Positions 7,227 through 15,365 of a stretch of 39,418 bases of DNA are shown piece after piece. Every line of letters begins with the position of its first letter. The stretch's first letter is position 1. The stretch is from an uncultured Bacteroidota bacterium (GTDB lineage Bacteria > Bacteroidota > Bacteroidia > Flavobacteriales_D > Crocinitomicaceae). The notes beneath the pieces are model-generated. The model was not told the DNA's origin and searched no databases. It was given only the letters and a program-made list of their open reading frames with translations. The position numbers and the translations under genes were made by a program. The stretch lies in NCBI GenBank assembly GCA_937899625.1, contig CALCCB010000168.1, positions 1-39,418 on the forward strand, given 5' to 3'.

Positions 7227-8982
7227 CAAAATCTACCCCTTGCGCTTTTAAGGACTTTTTCGCGAACCATGCATAGAAAGCCAGGTATGCAAAACAGATC
7301 ACACCAATAATAAACGAAGGCTGAATACCAATCACATCTGATAATTTACCTTGCAAAGGTGGAATCAAAGCTCCTCCAAGGATCATCATCACAAGAAATG
7401 CGGCTCCCTGAGGTTGATGTTTACCTAATCCACCCAAAGCAAGTGAAAAGATACACGGCCACATAATTGAGCAGAATAATCCTCCACTTAAGAATGCATA
7501 GATCGCAATGTCTCCTTTGGTCATCAATCCAACAAGAACTGCAATAACCCCAAGTACACCAAACACTCCCAGTGTAAGTGCAGGCTTATCCTTTGTCAAA
7601 TAAAACGCAACGATCTGAACGATAACACAGACAATATACCAGTACAACATATCGACCTTGTAACCGGCAGCCGCTGTCAAGCCAAGAACCACTCCGAAAG
7701 CGATTAGCGGAACGATGAAGCGAAGGACTGTTTTTGTCTGCTGAGAAAGATCAAAAGCGTTCACTGCTCCAGCCCATCTACCGATCATCAATGATCCCCA
7801 GAACATGGCCACATAAGGAGCAATCTCACTGGATGTGTGACTCCCAAAGTCCTTTTGTTTTAATAATTCACCAAGATTACTTCCAATGGCTACCTCCACT
7901 CCAACGTATACAAAGATCGCAAGCATTCCCAGGGTCAATTGAGGATATTTCATTGCTCCCCAGCCCTCGCTTTCCTTACTCTTACCCATGAAAAAAGCGA
8001 GAATCAATCCCAAAACAGTTACTGCTAATCCGGCAGAATACCACACCATTCGTTTTTGATCCAGTGGTTTTTTGATCTCCGAAATTTCTGTTTCGATCTG
8101 CGCTTTGGTCTCCAGTTGAACTGCCGTTAATTCAGTCAGTTCCTTTCCTTGTTCATCTTTGGTTACAAGATCCAGATCATGTTCGAGCTGAATGATGTTT
8201 TTTGCTTCATCACTTCGATAACTCATAAAAACCGGCGTAAAGCAAACAGCAAGTGAGAGTGTCATCGTCCATAACAGAATCATGGCCTTGCGAGAAGAAC
8301 CTGTTCCTTCCTGTGTCTTTTCTTCCACCTTACCGGATGGCAGTTTTTTGGAAAATGTAAGTAAGAGCGCCACACCTATAAATAATGCGCCAACACAAGC
8401 ATAAAGGATCATTACTTTGGATAAGCTTAATCCTTTGATCATTTCGTCAGAGATTGCCCCAGCACTTCCAAATAATGCAAGAGCCACGATCAATGGTCCA
8501 ATGGTAGTACCAAGACTATTAATTCCGCCGCCCAGGTTAATTCGGCTACTTCCGGTTGATTCATCCCCTAATGAGATCATGAAAGGATTGGCAGACGTTT
8601 GCTGAAGAGAAAACCCAAGTGCCACAATGAATAATCCAAGGAGCATTCCCGAAAACACATCCTTGTATACGGAAAAGATCATTACCCCTGCTCCTAATGC
8701 TGAAAACAACAGACCATATACGATCGACATTTTATATCCCCAGCTACCTACAAGGTCTTTTCCTCGAGCCGTACCGACAGTAAATAATACCAATGCACCC
8801 ATATAGTAGGCCAGGTAAAAAGCAAAGTCGATCAACTGACTCTGAAACTGATCCAGATGAAAATACTCTTTACAGAAAGGAATGAATACACTATTCCCTG
8901 CGGCAATGAAGCCCCAGAAAAAGAATACCGTGGTCAACGTCGCTAAAGCTCCGTAATTCGTATTTTTTGTACTTTCTACCAT
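7222..8982 (-). CDS. Sugar MFS transporter, FucP/GluP-like (FGHS family), with central insertion
   Basis: 586 aa, larger than the roughly 410-440 aa of FucP/GluP. Proton- or sodium-coupled sugar importer of the inner membrane. Family motifs are FFFWGF at residues 20-25, LQQTSANPF at about 126-134 and RINLGGGINSLGTTIGP at 147-163. The C-terminal half ends with the usual LPPLQGKLSD-like segment (PPLQGKLSDVIG). The excess is a central insertion at about 218-335: two extra hydrophobic helices (around 232-252 and 314-332) enclosing a charged, E/K/Q-rich loop of about 60 residues. I have seen no known domain in that loop. The gene ends against the feo operon and starts 95 bp after the dxs stop, so co-transcription with dxs is possible but not shown. 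Confidence 0.87.
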   Translation of the reverse strand: MVESTKNTNYGALATLTTVFFFWGFIAAGNSVFIPFCKEYFHLDQFQSQLIDFAFYLAYYMGALVLFTVGTARGKDLVGSWGYKMSIVYGLLFSALGAGVMIFSVYKDVFSGMLLGLFIVALGFSLQQTSANPFMISLGDESTGSSRINLGGGINSLGTTIGPLIVALALFGSAGAISDEMIKGLSLSKVMILYACVGALFIGVALLLTFSKKLPSGKVEEKTQEGTGSSRKAMILLWTMTLSLAVCFTPVFMSYRSDEAKNIIQLEHDLDLVTKDEQGKELTELTAVQLETKAQIETEISEIKKPLDQKRMVWYSAGLAVTVLGLILAFFMGKSKESEGWGAMKYPQLTLGMLAIFVYVGVEVAIGSNLGELLKQKDFGSHTSSEIAPYVAMFWGSLMIGRWAGAVNAFDLSQQTKTVLRFIVPLIAFGVVLGLTAAAGYKVDMLYWYIVCVIVQIVAFYLTKDKPALTLGVFGVLGVIAVLVGLMTKGDIAIYAFLSGGLFCSIMWPCIFSLALGGLGKHQPQGAAFLVMMILGGALIPPLQGKLSDVIGIQPSFIIGVICFAYLAFYAWFAKKSLKAQGVDFD

Positions 8983-9077
8983 AAGTCAATTTTCGGGAAA
9001 GATAATAATTATTCGAAACTAATAGGCTTGAATAAAAGTAGAAAAATGACGTATCGAAAAACGTGAGGCTGAACGAA

Positions 9078-11039
9078 TTATTTCTCAGCTACCTTTTTTA
9101 GCTCTTCAGTGCCCAGATTCACCATCTCTTTAACTGTCTTCACAATAGATGCTTTATCAAAGCCGCAATCTGCCCAAAGTTCTTCCTGCGTACCATGGTG
9201 GATATACTGATCTGGAATTCCTAAACGAACCACTTCAGCCTGGTATTTCTGGTCGACCATGAATTCAAGAACAGCTGAACCAAATCCACCCATCAGACAA
9301 CCATCTTCAACAGTGATCACTTTCTTGAACTTTGAGAACACTTCATGAAGCATCACTTCATCGATCGGCTTCACGAAACGCATATCATAGTGCGCTACCG
9401 AAACTCCTGAACCCTTCAGTTGTTCGATGGCGGCTTTCGCAAAATTACCCGGATGACCAATCGTCAGGATCGCAACATCGTCTCCATTGGTCAGCTTTCT
9501 TCCCGTACCAACTTTAACGGCCTTCATAGCAGTTTTCCATTCTGTCATTACACCGTTTCCTCGCGGATAACGAATGGTGAATGGACCCATATTTTCCTGC
9601 TGTGCAGTAAACATAAGATTTCTCAATTCAGCTTCATCCATTGGTGCTGAAACGATCATGTTCGGGATATGACGCATGTACGCAAGGTCATACGCTCCAT
9701 GGTGTGTTGCTCCATCTGCTCCAACGAGTCCACCTCTGTCCAGACAGAAAACTACGTTTAGATTCTGAAGTGCTACATCATGCAAAACCTGATCATAGGC
9801 ACGCTGCATGAATGAAGAATAAATATTACAGAACGGAACCAATCCCTGAGTAGCTAATCCTGCAGAGAAAGTAACCGCATGCTGCTCAGCGATCCCCACG
9901 TCAAAAGCACGATCCGGCATAGCTGCCATCATGATATTCAACGAACATCCGGAAGGCATTGCGGGTGTAACACCCATGATCTTCTCATTCTTCTCTGCCA
10001 GCTCAACGATCGTATGACCGAAAACATCCTGGTATTTAGGCGGCTGAGGAGATTTGGGAAGGATCTTAACGATCTCCCCAGTTTCTTTGTTGAAAACCCC
10101 AGGTGCATGCCACTTGGTTGGATTTCCTTCCTCTGAGTATTTGTATCCGGCTCCTTTGCGCGTTATACAATGCAGGATCTTTGGTCCCGGAATATCTTTC
10201 AGGTCTTCCAGCACTCTTGCCAATCCGACTACATCGTGTCCGTCAACCGGACCAAAATAACGGAAATTCAGAGATTCAAAGAGGTTGCTTTGTTTGAGCA
10301 ATGAGCCTTTCAACGCATGAGATACTTTTGAGGCGATCGTCTGGGCATCAGGTCCAAATTTGGATATTTTCCCAAGAAGCTGCCAAACTTCATCCTTCAC
10401 TTTGTTGTACGTGTGAGATGTCGTTATGTCCGTCAAATATTCTTTCAGCGCACCCACGTTCGGATCGATCGACATACAGTTGTCGTTCAGGATCACCAAC
10501 AAGTTGGCATCTTTTTCAAATCCTGCATGATTCAAACCTTCAAAAGCCAAACCTGCAGTCATGGCACCATCACCGATCACCGCAATATGCTGACGATTCT
10601 TTTCACCTTTGTAACGATTCGCTACTGCCATTCCCAGCGCTGCAGAGATCGAGGTTGATGAGTGTCCAACACCGAATGTATCGTACTCACTTTCTGATCT
10701 TTTTGGGAATCCCGAAATTCCACCTTTCAATCTATTCGTGTGAAAACGCTCTCTCCTACCGGTTAAGATCTTATGGCCGTAGGCTTGATGTCCAACATCC
10801 CAAACCAACTGATCGTCTGGCGTATTGAAGACATAATGCAAAGCAACGGTCAACTCAACAACACCCAGTGATGCTCCGAAATGCGAATTTCCGATCTCGG
10901 AGATCACATCAACGATATACTGACGTACCTCGTCTGCCAACTGCGGCAGATCATCCGTAGTGAATTTCTCTCGCAGATCCGCCGGAATGGTGATCTGAGA
11001 AAGCAAAGGTCCAGCCTCGTAGTTGTGTTTTTGTGCCAT
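9078..11039 (-). CDS. dxs: 1-deoxy-D-xylulose-5-phosphate synthase
   Basis: 653 aa from the ATG chosen here (MAQKHNYEAG). Thiamine-diphosphate enzyme condensing pyruvate and glyceraldehyde 3-phosphate, the entry step of the MEP isoprenoid pathway. Visible blocks: SHFGASLGVVELTVALH with the active-site His, the ThDP/Mg motif GDGAMTAG...LNDN, the transketolase pyrimidine-binding part (VGIAEQHAVTFSAGLA) and a C-terminal transketolase domain (ITVEDGCLMGGFGSAV). An in-frame TTG at 11048 would add three residues but overlaps the promoter -7 box, so the ATG at 11039 is preferred. Confidence 0.95.
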   Translation of the reverse strand: MAQKHNYEAGPLLSQITIPADLREKFTTDDLPQLADEVRQYIVDVISEIGNSHFGASLGVVELTVALHYVFNTPDDQLVWDVGHQAYGHKILTGRRERFHTNRLKGGISGFPKRSESEYDTFGVGHSSTSISAALGMAVANRYKGEKNRQHIAVIGDGAMTAGLAFEGLNHAGFEKDANLLVILNDNCMSIDPNVGALKEYLTDITTSHTYNKVKDEVWQLLGKISKFGPDAQTIASKVSHALKGSLLKQSNLFESLNFRYFGPVDGHDVVGLARVLEDLKDIPGPKILHCITRKGAGYKYSEEGNPTKWHAPGVFNKETGEIVKILPKSPQPPKYQDVFGHTIVELAEKNEKIMGVTPAMPSGCSLNIMMAAMPDRAFDVGIAEQHAVTFSAGLATQGLVPFCNIYSSFMQRAYDQVLHDVALQNLNVVFCLDRGGLVGADGATHHGAYDLAYMRHIPNMIVSAPMDEAELRNLMFTAQQENMGPFTIRYPRGNGVMTEWKTAMKAVKVGTGRKLTNGDDVAILTIGHPGNFAKAAIEQLKGSGVSVAHYDMRFVKPIDEVMLHEVFSKFKKVITVEDGCLMGGFGSAVLEFMVDQKYQAEVVRLGIPDQYIHHGTQEELWADCGFDKASIVKTVKEMVNLGTEELKKVAEK

Positions 11040-11045
11040 GCTGAG

Positions 11046-11076
11046 CAAAGTTAAGTGGAATTGCTGTCTATAACAA
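11046..11076 (-). promoter_or_regulatory. dxs promoter (TTG - 20 nt - TAACTTTG)
   Basis: On the minus strand, TTG (11076-11074), a 20-nt spacer and TAACTTTG (11053-11046) match the full Bacteroidota vegetative consensus. Only 6 nt separate the -7 box from the dxs ATG, so the mRNA should have almost no leader. This also fixes the start codon. Confidence 0.7.
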
Positions 11077-11126
11077 ACAAGCGGTAGGTTTATTTTGTTC
11101 GAGTTTCTAATAAAAGTTAATTAAAA

Positions 11127-11200
11127 CCTCCCCCCACTTGAGGGGGAATCAAGAGGGTGACACTGAGTGATCAGTGATGAGAAAATAGTGATCCGTTTTC
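11127..11200 (+). repeat. G/C-rich hairpin repeat (GGGTGAC family) plus inverted heptad remnant
   Basis: CCCCC...TTGAGGGGG forms a hairpin at about 11129-11146, followed by AATCAAGAGGGTGAC (11147-11161), the conserved tail of the hairpin family also seen at 15875-15956 and 16416-16579. Directly after it, the minus strand reads ACTGATC-ACTCAGT, a two-unit remnant of the heptad repeats. The rest of the 11049-11369 gap holds the dxs promoter, about 140 bp without recognisable signal (11200-11340) and the terminator of the next gene. Confidence 0.65.
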
Positions 11201-11340
11201 GGTAAATCTATTTACAAGCATTTTCCAACATGTTTCAGGGATCTTCGGACATTACGTCATGAAGTTATCAAAGGTATTAATAGCCTTATTGACATTTGTT
11301 CCCCGAATCATCCAAAAGATTTATAAAACTTTATGAAAAC

Positions 11341-11364
11341 AAAAAAAGGGAGCCGAAGCTCCCT
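11341..11364 (-). terminator. Rho-independent terminator of the T9SS protein gene 11370-13706
   Basis: On the minus strand: a GGGAGC-TTCG-GCTCCC hairpin (stem 11348-11353 with 11358-11363, stable UUCG-type loop) followed by a run of seven T (11347-11341). It lies 6 bp after the TAG stop of the upstream gene. Confidence 0.88.
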
Positions 11365-11369
11365 GATGT

Positions 11370-13706
11370 CTAATTTAATTTTATGAAACGCTGACAGTAT
11401 TTAAAATCTCGATAGACAAATTCGACATGATAAATCCCTGAGCTAAGCTCAGAAGTATTTACTTTGTGAACTTTTGTCTCATTGGAATTGATTACATACT
11501 CTTGAACCAACTTGCCATAGTTATCACGTATAGCGAGTTCAATTGGTTCATTGGCAAGGTCATCTCGGACCATGAAAGAAAAATCTTCAGTTGAGGGGTT
11601 CGGATAGATTTCAGAAACAATTTCTTCAATAAATCCTTCACGATTTACCTCAGCAATTCTGGAAAAATTTTCAGTGCCATCAAAATCAACCTGGATTAAT
11701 CTGTAATAGGATATGGGAATAATAGGTTGTTCATCCCTGAATTGATAGTAGTGTTCGGATGTTGAACTTCCATTCCCTTGAACAATTCCAATTTGTTGCC
11801 ATGCCAATCCATTTTCGCTTCTTTGAACAATAAAGTAGTCATTGTTCCTTTCATTGCTTGTAATCCAATTTAAAAAATTAGATTTTCCATCTTGTATTGC
11901 ATTAAATTTTTTCAAAGTTACACCAAGAACAACCGGATTACAACTCAATGTTCCTGTTCCACTTATTCCTAAAGTTATTACTGGCTGTGGACCTCCATTC
12001 TGAAAAATATTCACCAACAAAGCATACGTTTCACCAGCTGTAACTTGTAATGGTGCAACCCATCCATCACCACCGGCTTCTTCATAATAGTCAGCAGCAC
12101 CATTCCCAATACCTACAGGATTTGCCGCCGCCGAATAGGAACATCGGATTGGAGAAATACCTGAGCTTGGGCACGGTATGTAATTGTCCGTTGTCGGGCC
12201 ATACACAGCAAAATCGTAATCTTGTCCGGCTGGGCCATCAAAACTAAGCTCTATTGATCCTGTATTTTCTGCCTGAAAATAGTACCAGTTGGATGATACC
12301 TCATAAGAATTTAAAAAACAACCATTGGTTTGAGAAGACAACTCATGACCGCCAACTGAAACTGAATTGGTAGCGGGAAGCTGTCCATCTGAACAAATCC
12401 ATATCCCACATCCACCACTACAATCTTGCTGGGAGCAAAAATTAGTATTATTTCCGGGTGTTGAAGAACAAGTTACGTTCGCAGTCCACCCACTGCTTAC
12501 AATTGAGCTATTCGAAACAAAGGAAAACTGTAAGCAGCCATCTGTAGATGAGGATGTAATGGTCGATTGAATAGTTGTTCCTGAACCTTCATAAATTATT
12601 GGTGCTTGACTGGATGAACCATTCATCACAACTAAGTAGTCACCAGAACCTAGGCTAAAATTGGTAAAATTCACTGAAACATATTGTCCTGGAGTACTCG
12701 GGCAAAGTGTATAAAAAGCTGAAGTATTCACTGAATAATTTCCATTTCCTCCCGGATCACTGAATGTATATGAAGATCCACAATTAATCTGGGTATTACC
12801 AGTAACGATCTGAGATGCCAAATTTGCATGAGTACTGGCACAAATATTTATTGAGCCCATATTGTCCTGGTAGTCCCAAACTCGGATGTAAATGGTTTCT
12901 CCTGGTGTCCCTGTATAGGTAGCACTTGATGGTGTAACCGTACTTAATGTGTATGCACATTCCTGATGAACCAAAGAAGAACAACTTCCGGAGTATACTG
13001 CTATCCCCGGATACATGGTTCCCGCCGCTGGTGCATCCACAGCCTGAATAGTTAATATCCCATTAGCAGGAACAACTGCTGAATACCATATATCCTCTGA
13101 TGCTGTTTGACTGAAGCTTCCACATCCAGGTTCGGGCAATACAGTTGATACAGAGCCAAATAAATTCGAAACTGTGGAATAGGTACAAGACCCAACTCCA
13201 ACCGGTAAAGCGATGGCACCACAAGGTTCATCATTTGAAGGAGGGGACAAACAATTCATAGTCGCAATCCAGTTTGTGATTGTATTATAAGTACCATTCT
13301 CTATATAACGCACAGTAATGCATGAACTTGGAGAAGCACTATATATTGTGGGAGCCGAACCAGAACTGATGGTAGTCCATGTAACACCATTATCTAGGCT
13401 ATATTGAAATGTTTCTTGGTTCGCTCCTTGTCCGCTATTGTTATATGCAACACTACTGAAAACTAACTGAGCATATTGGCCTGACTGAGGACAAATTGTT
13501 ACTGTAAGATTTTCATTATCAGCTCCTCCAGCTGAAGCTCCTCCAGAATCATAAAAAGTTCCCCCACAGGAGATTGTTGAACCAAGAGTAAAGGTACCAT
13601 TTTGCATGTTTAGATTCTGCCCCCATCCCAAGGACGAAAGCAAAAATGAAAGGATAAAGAACAGTGAATACGAGCGACTCAGCAGTTTAGGTAGGTAAAG
13701 TTTCAT
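11370..13706 (-). CDS. Secreted CUB-like protein with T9SS type A sorting domain
   Basis: 778 aa from MKLYLPKLL (an alternative ATG lies three codons upstream at 13715). Signal peptide to about residue 30 (ends SLGWGQ). Two CUB-like modules, each with a CGGTFYDSGG / CGSSYTFSDPGG start and a CP-x-G-QY strand, are separated by a PPC/DUF-like domain opening with SNDEPCGAIALPVGVGSC. A Cys-rich segment follows (SQQDCSGGCGIWIC). The C-terminus has the T9SS type A sorting domain: EIYPNPSTEDFSF, then GKLVQEY, LSSGIYHVEF and a basic/hydrophobic end (CQRFIKLN). The protein is expected to cross the outer membrane through the T9SS and be anchored or released after removal of that domain. No catalytic motif was recognised; an adhesion or matrix role is likely. 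It has its own promoter (13806-13836) and terminator. Confidence 0.85.
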   Translation of the reverse strand: MKLYLPKLLSRSYSLFFILSFLLSSLGWGQNLNMQNGTFTLGSTISCGGTFYDSGGASAGGADNENLTVTICPQSGQYAQLVFSSVAYNNSGQGANQETFQYSLDNGVTWTTISSGSAPTIYSASPSSCITVRYIENGTYNTITNWIATMNCLSPPSNDEPCGAIALPVGVGSCTYSTVSNLFGSVSTVLPEPGCGSFSQTASEDIWYSAVVPANGILTIQAVDAPAAGTMYPGIAVYSGSCSSLVHQECAYTLSTVTPSSATYTGTPGETIYIRVWDYQDNMGSINICASTHANLASQIVTGNTQINCGSSYTFSDPGGNGNYSVNTSAFYTLCPSTPGQYVSVNFTNFSLGSGDYLVVMNGSSSQAPIIYEGSGTTIQSTITSSSTDGCLQFSFVSNSSIVSSGWTANVTCSSTPGNNTNFCSQQDCSGGCGIWICSDGQLPATNSVSVGGHELSSQTNGCFLNSYEVSSNWYYFQAENTGSIELSFDGPAGQDYDFAVYGPTTDNYIPCPSSGISPIRCSYSAAANPVGIGNGAADYYEEAGGDGWVAPLQVTAGETYALLVNIFQNGGPQPVITLGISGTGTLSCNPVVLGVTLKKFNAIQDGKSNFLNWITSNERNNDYFIVQRSENGLAWQQIGIVQGNGSSTSEHYYQFRDEQPIIPISYYRLIQVDFDGTENFSRIAEVNREGFIEEIVSEIYPNPSTEDFSFMVRDDLANEPIELAIRDNYGKLVQEYVINSNETKVHKVNTSELSSGIYHVEFVYRDFKYCQRFIKLN

Positions 13707-13805
13707 AATATACATATTAGTTACAACATATTTTTATATGAAGTAGCCGTGTAATTTTGGTGTTTTGTGGTTCAATGAAATGATCAAAAAATCTTTTCAG
13801 TGGTG

Positions 13806-13836
13806 CAAAGCTATAACTTAAAATACTAAAAACCAA
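13806..13836 (-). promoter_or_regulatory. Promoter of the CUB-like T9SS protein (TTG - 20 nt - TAGCTTTG)
   Basis: On the minus strand, TTG at 13836-13834, 20 nt, TAGCTTTG at 13813-13806. All conserved positions match. Unlike the short-leader genes nearby, it leaves about 95 nt of AT-rich 5' leader before the start at 13706. An imperfect AT palindrome (ATATTTTTATAT) lies within that leader. Confidence 0.65.
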
Positions 13837-13961
13837 AAAAATAACTTTCGATAAATGAAAATTAATTATCTAATATCGAGTAAATTCTTGGACTCTTAGA
13901 ATATTTATAATTTACCATTACATTCATGAAACGAGAGACAAGGGGAAAAGGTTGCCCTTTT

Positions 13962-14141
13962 AAAGTGAAAAGTGAAAGTATCGAGAATAAGCCGCCACTC
14001 GAACTGACGTTGTTGGAATAAGGAGCAAAGAGCTGAGACTGTTTCGCTGTGAGAGTAGAGACTAATTACTAATCACTGTTTACTAATTACTAATTACTGA
14101 GATGCACAAGTCCTCAATTTCGACTTTGAACTTTTCACTTT
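13962..14141. repeat. 180-bp MITE-like repeat block with 12-bp inverted ends
   Basis: The block starts with AAAGTGAAAAGT (13962-13973) and ends with its exact inverse complement ACTTTTCACTTT (14130-14141). Inside are GAAAGTATCGAGAATAAGCC...CACTCGAACTGACGTTGTTGG (13974-14016, repeated at 15092-15134 with one mismatch; search words should be cut to 20 bases), two purine heptads AGGAGCA-AAGAGCT (14021-14034), and six ACTnnTn heptads (14061-14102). No ORF and no obvious target-site duplication. It fills the gap between the T9SS protein promoter region and the hydrolase stop; bases 13837-13961 are AT-rich with nothing else recognised. Confidence 0.65.
14061..14102 (+). repeat. Heptad tract, copy 2
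   Basis: Six uninterrupted 7-bp units: ACTAATT, ACTAATC, ACTGTTT, ACTAATT, ACTAATT, ACTGAGA. They are in the same orientation as copy 1 and are the most regular example of the family in the window. Confidence 0.8.
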
Positions 14142-14145
14142 GGTT

Positions 14146-14907
14146 TCAGCGTAAGCAGAAACCAAGAAGTGTATCAATAAACAAGTCCGGTGCCTCTGCA
14201 TGCACCCAGTGACCGGCGTTGGGAACGGTGACTAATGTGGAGTCCGGGAAATAATCTTCCAGCTGATCGATGTCTTCGTCGAGGATGTAATTGGAAAGCT
14301 CGCCGCGAATAAACAAGGTGGGCGTAAATACTTCGGCTTCAGGAATTGCTCCCAAAATGTCTTTCATCTCGCGTTCCAGCACCTTCAGATTCATGCGGAA
14401 AGCCAGCTTTCCTTTCTCTTTCCAATACAAGTTCTTCAATAAAAACTGAATTACTCCTTCGGAATCGATGTACTTTCTCAATACTGCATCTGCCTCACTT
14501 CTGGCTTTCATATGCTCTAGATCCAACGCATGTAAACCGGCCAGAATATGTTGGTGATGCATCGGGTATTCTTTGACTCCTATATCCACCACAACCAGCT
14601 TCTCTAATAACTCTTCGTGTTGCTGTGCAAACAACATCGCCACCTTTCCTCCCATGGAATGCCCGACCAGTATAAACTTCTCTAATCCCAGATCTATTGC
14701 GAGCTCGTGAATGTCATCCGCCATCAGCTGATAGGAAAACTCTTCACTCCAATCGGAATGACCGTGATTGCGCAGGTCAACGAGAATTACACGATAATAC
14801 TCAGACAGCTTCTTGGCATGCGTCTGCCAGTTGTCAGAAAAACCAAACAATCCATGCAGGATTATCATTGGCTGACCCTCGCCCATCTCACGGTAGTGCA
14901 ATTTCAT
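14146..14907 (-). CDS. Alpha/beta-fold hydrolase (YbfF-like esterase)
   Basis: 253 aa from MKLHYREMGEG. Cytoplasmic esterase/hydrolase of the alpha/beta fold. Visible are the oxyanion strand ILHGLFGFSDNW (about 16-27), DLRNHGHSDW, the nucleophile elbow GHSMGG with Ser84, an acid-bearing strand around LFIRGELSNYILDEDID and the catalytic His233 in AGHWVHAEAP. The pattern is that of the YbfF/acyl-CoA esterase group; the substrate cannot be read from sequence. An upstream in-frame start would run through the promoter and repeat DNA, so the ATG at 14907 is used; its promoter box ends 4 nt before it. The gene is bracketed by the two near-identical 43-bp repeat copies at 13974-14016 and 15092-15134. 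Confidence 0.9.
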   Translation of the reverse strand: MKLHYREMGEGQPMIILHGLFGFSDNWQTHAKKLSEYYRVILVDLRNHGHSDWSEEFSYQLMADDIHELAIDLGLEKFILVGHSMGGKVAMLFAQQHEELLEKLVVVDIGVKEYPMHHQHILAGLHALDLEHMKARSEADAVLRKYIDSEGVIQFLLKNLYWKEKGKLAFRMNLKVLEREMKDILGAIPEAEVFTPTLFIRGELSNYILDEDIDQLEDYFPDSTLVTVPNAGHWVHAEAPDLFIDTLLGFCLR

Positions 14908-14911
14908 GATG

Positions 14912-14941
14912 CAAATGTACCGAACAAGAAACAAAGAGCAA
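14912..14941 (-). promoter_or_regulatory. Hydrolase promoter (TTG - 19 nt - TACATTTG)
   Basis: On the minus strand, TTG at 14941-14939, 19 nt, TACATTTG at 14919-14912. The box is 4 nt from the ATG. The -33 TTG is formed by the first AAGAGCA heptads of the neighbouring repeat, so the repeat supplies part of this promoter. Confidence 0.6.
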
Positions 14942-15283
14942 AGAGCAAGGAGCAAGGAGCTGAGACCGTTATACTGCGAGACCGTTTCACTGAGGGAGTC
15001 GAGACTAATTAGTGATCACTGTTCACTAATTACTATTCACTGATTACTCGTTCTCGATACAACGACCGTCAATTCGAGTTTTCTTTTTAAAGAAAGTATC
15101 GAGAATAGGCCGCCACTCGAACTGACGTTGTTGGAGAATGGAGAATGGAGCTGAGACCGTTTAACTGAGAGCGCCTAGAACAGAGCGTAGAGACTAATTA
15201 CTAATCACTGTTTACTAATCACTATACACTGATTACTCGTTCTCGATATATTCCGACAAGTCGGAACACACGAACTGACGAGG
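14934..15283 (+). repeat. Composite repeat block: two heptad tracts alternating with TCGAGAA/CGAACTGACG elements
   Basis: In order: four purine heptads AAGAGCA, AAGAGCA, AGGAGCA, AGGAGCT (14934-14961); ACTnnTn heptads at 15004-15052 ending ACTCGTT-CTCGATA (to 15059); ACCGTCAATTCGAG; a hairpin TTTCTTT-TT-AAAGAAA (15080-15095); TATCGAGAAT...CACTCGAACTGACG (to 15127); heptads GGAGAAT, GGAGAAT, GGAGCTG (15133-15153); a second ACTnnTn tract at 15193-15241, again ending ACTCGTT-CTCGATA; a hairpin TTCCGAC-AA-GTCGGAA (15251-15266); and CACGAACTGACGAGG to 15283. It fills the gap between the hydrolase and the HMA lipoprotein; no ORF is visible. Bases 15284-15365 are an AT-rich leader. Confidence 0.75.
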
Positions 15284-15365
15284 CTGGTTTTCAATTTTTT
15301 AACAATCAAATAAACTTTGCTGTAACTATTTTGTTGTTACTTTGTCTTACAGCCAAAACATCTTT

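Noticed and set aside
10301-10828. 175-aa open frame antisense to dxs
   Set aside because: It lies fully inside the conserved thiamine-binding half of dxs and has no protein-like composition.
11040-11048. TTG start for dxs, three codons upstream of the ATG
   Set aside because: The TTG is part of the TAACTTTG promoter box, so it should lie upstream of the transcription start.
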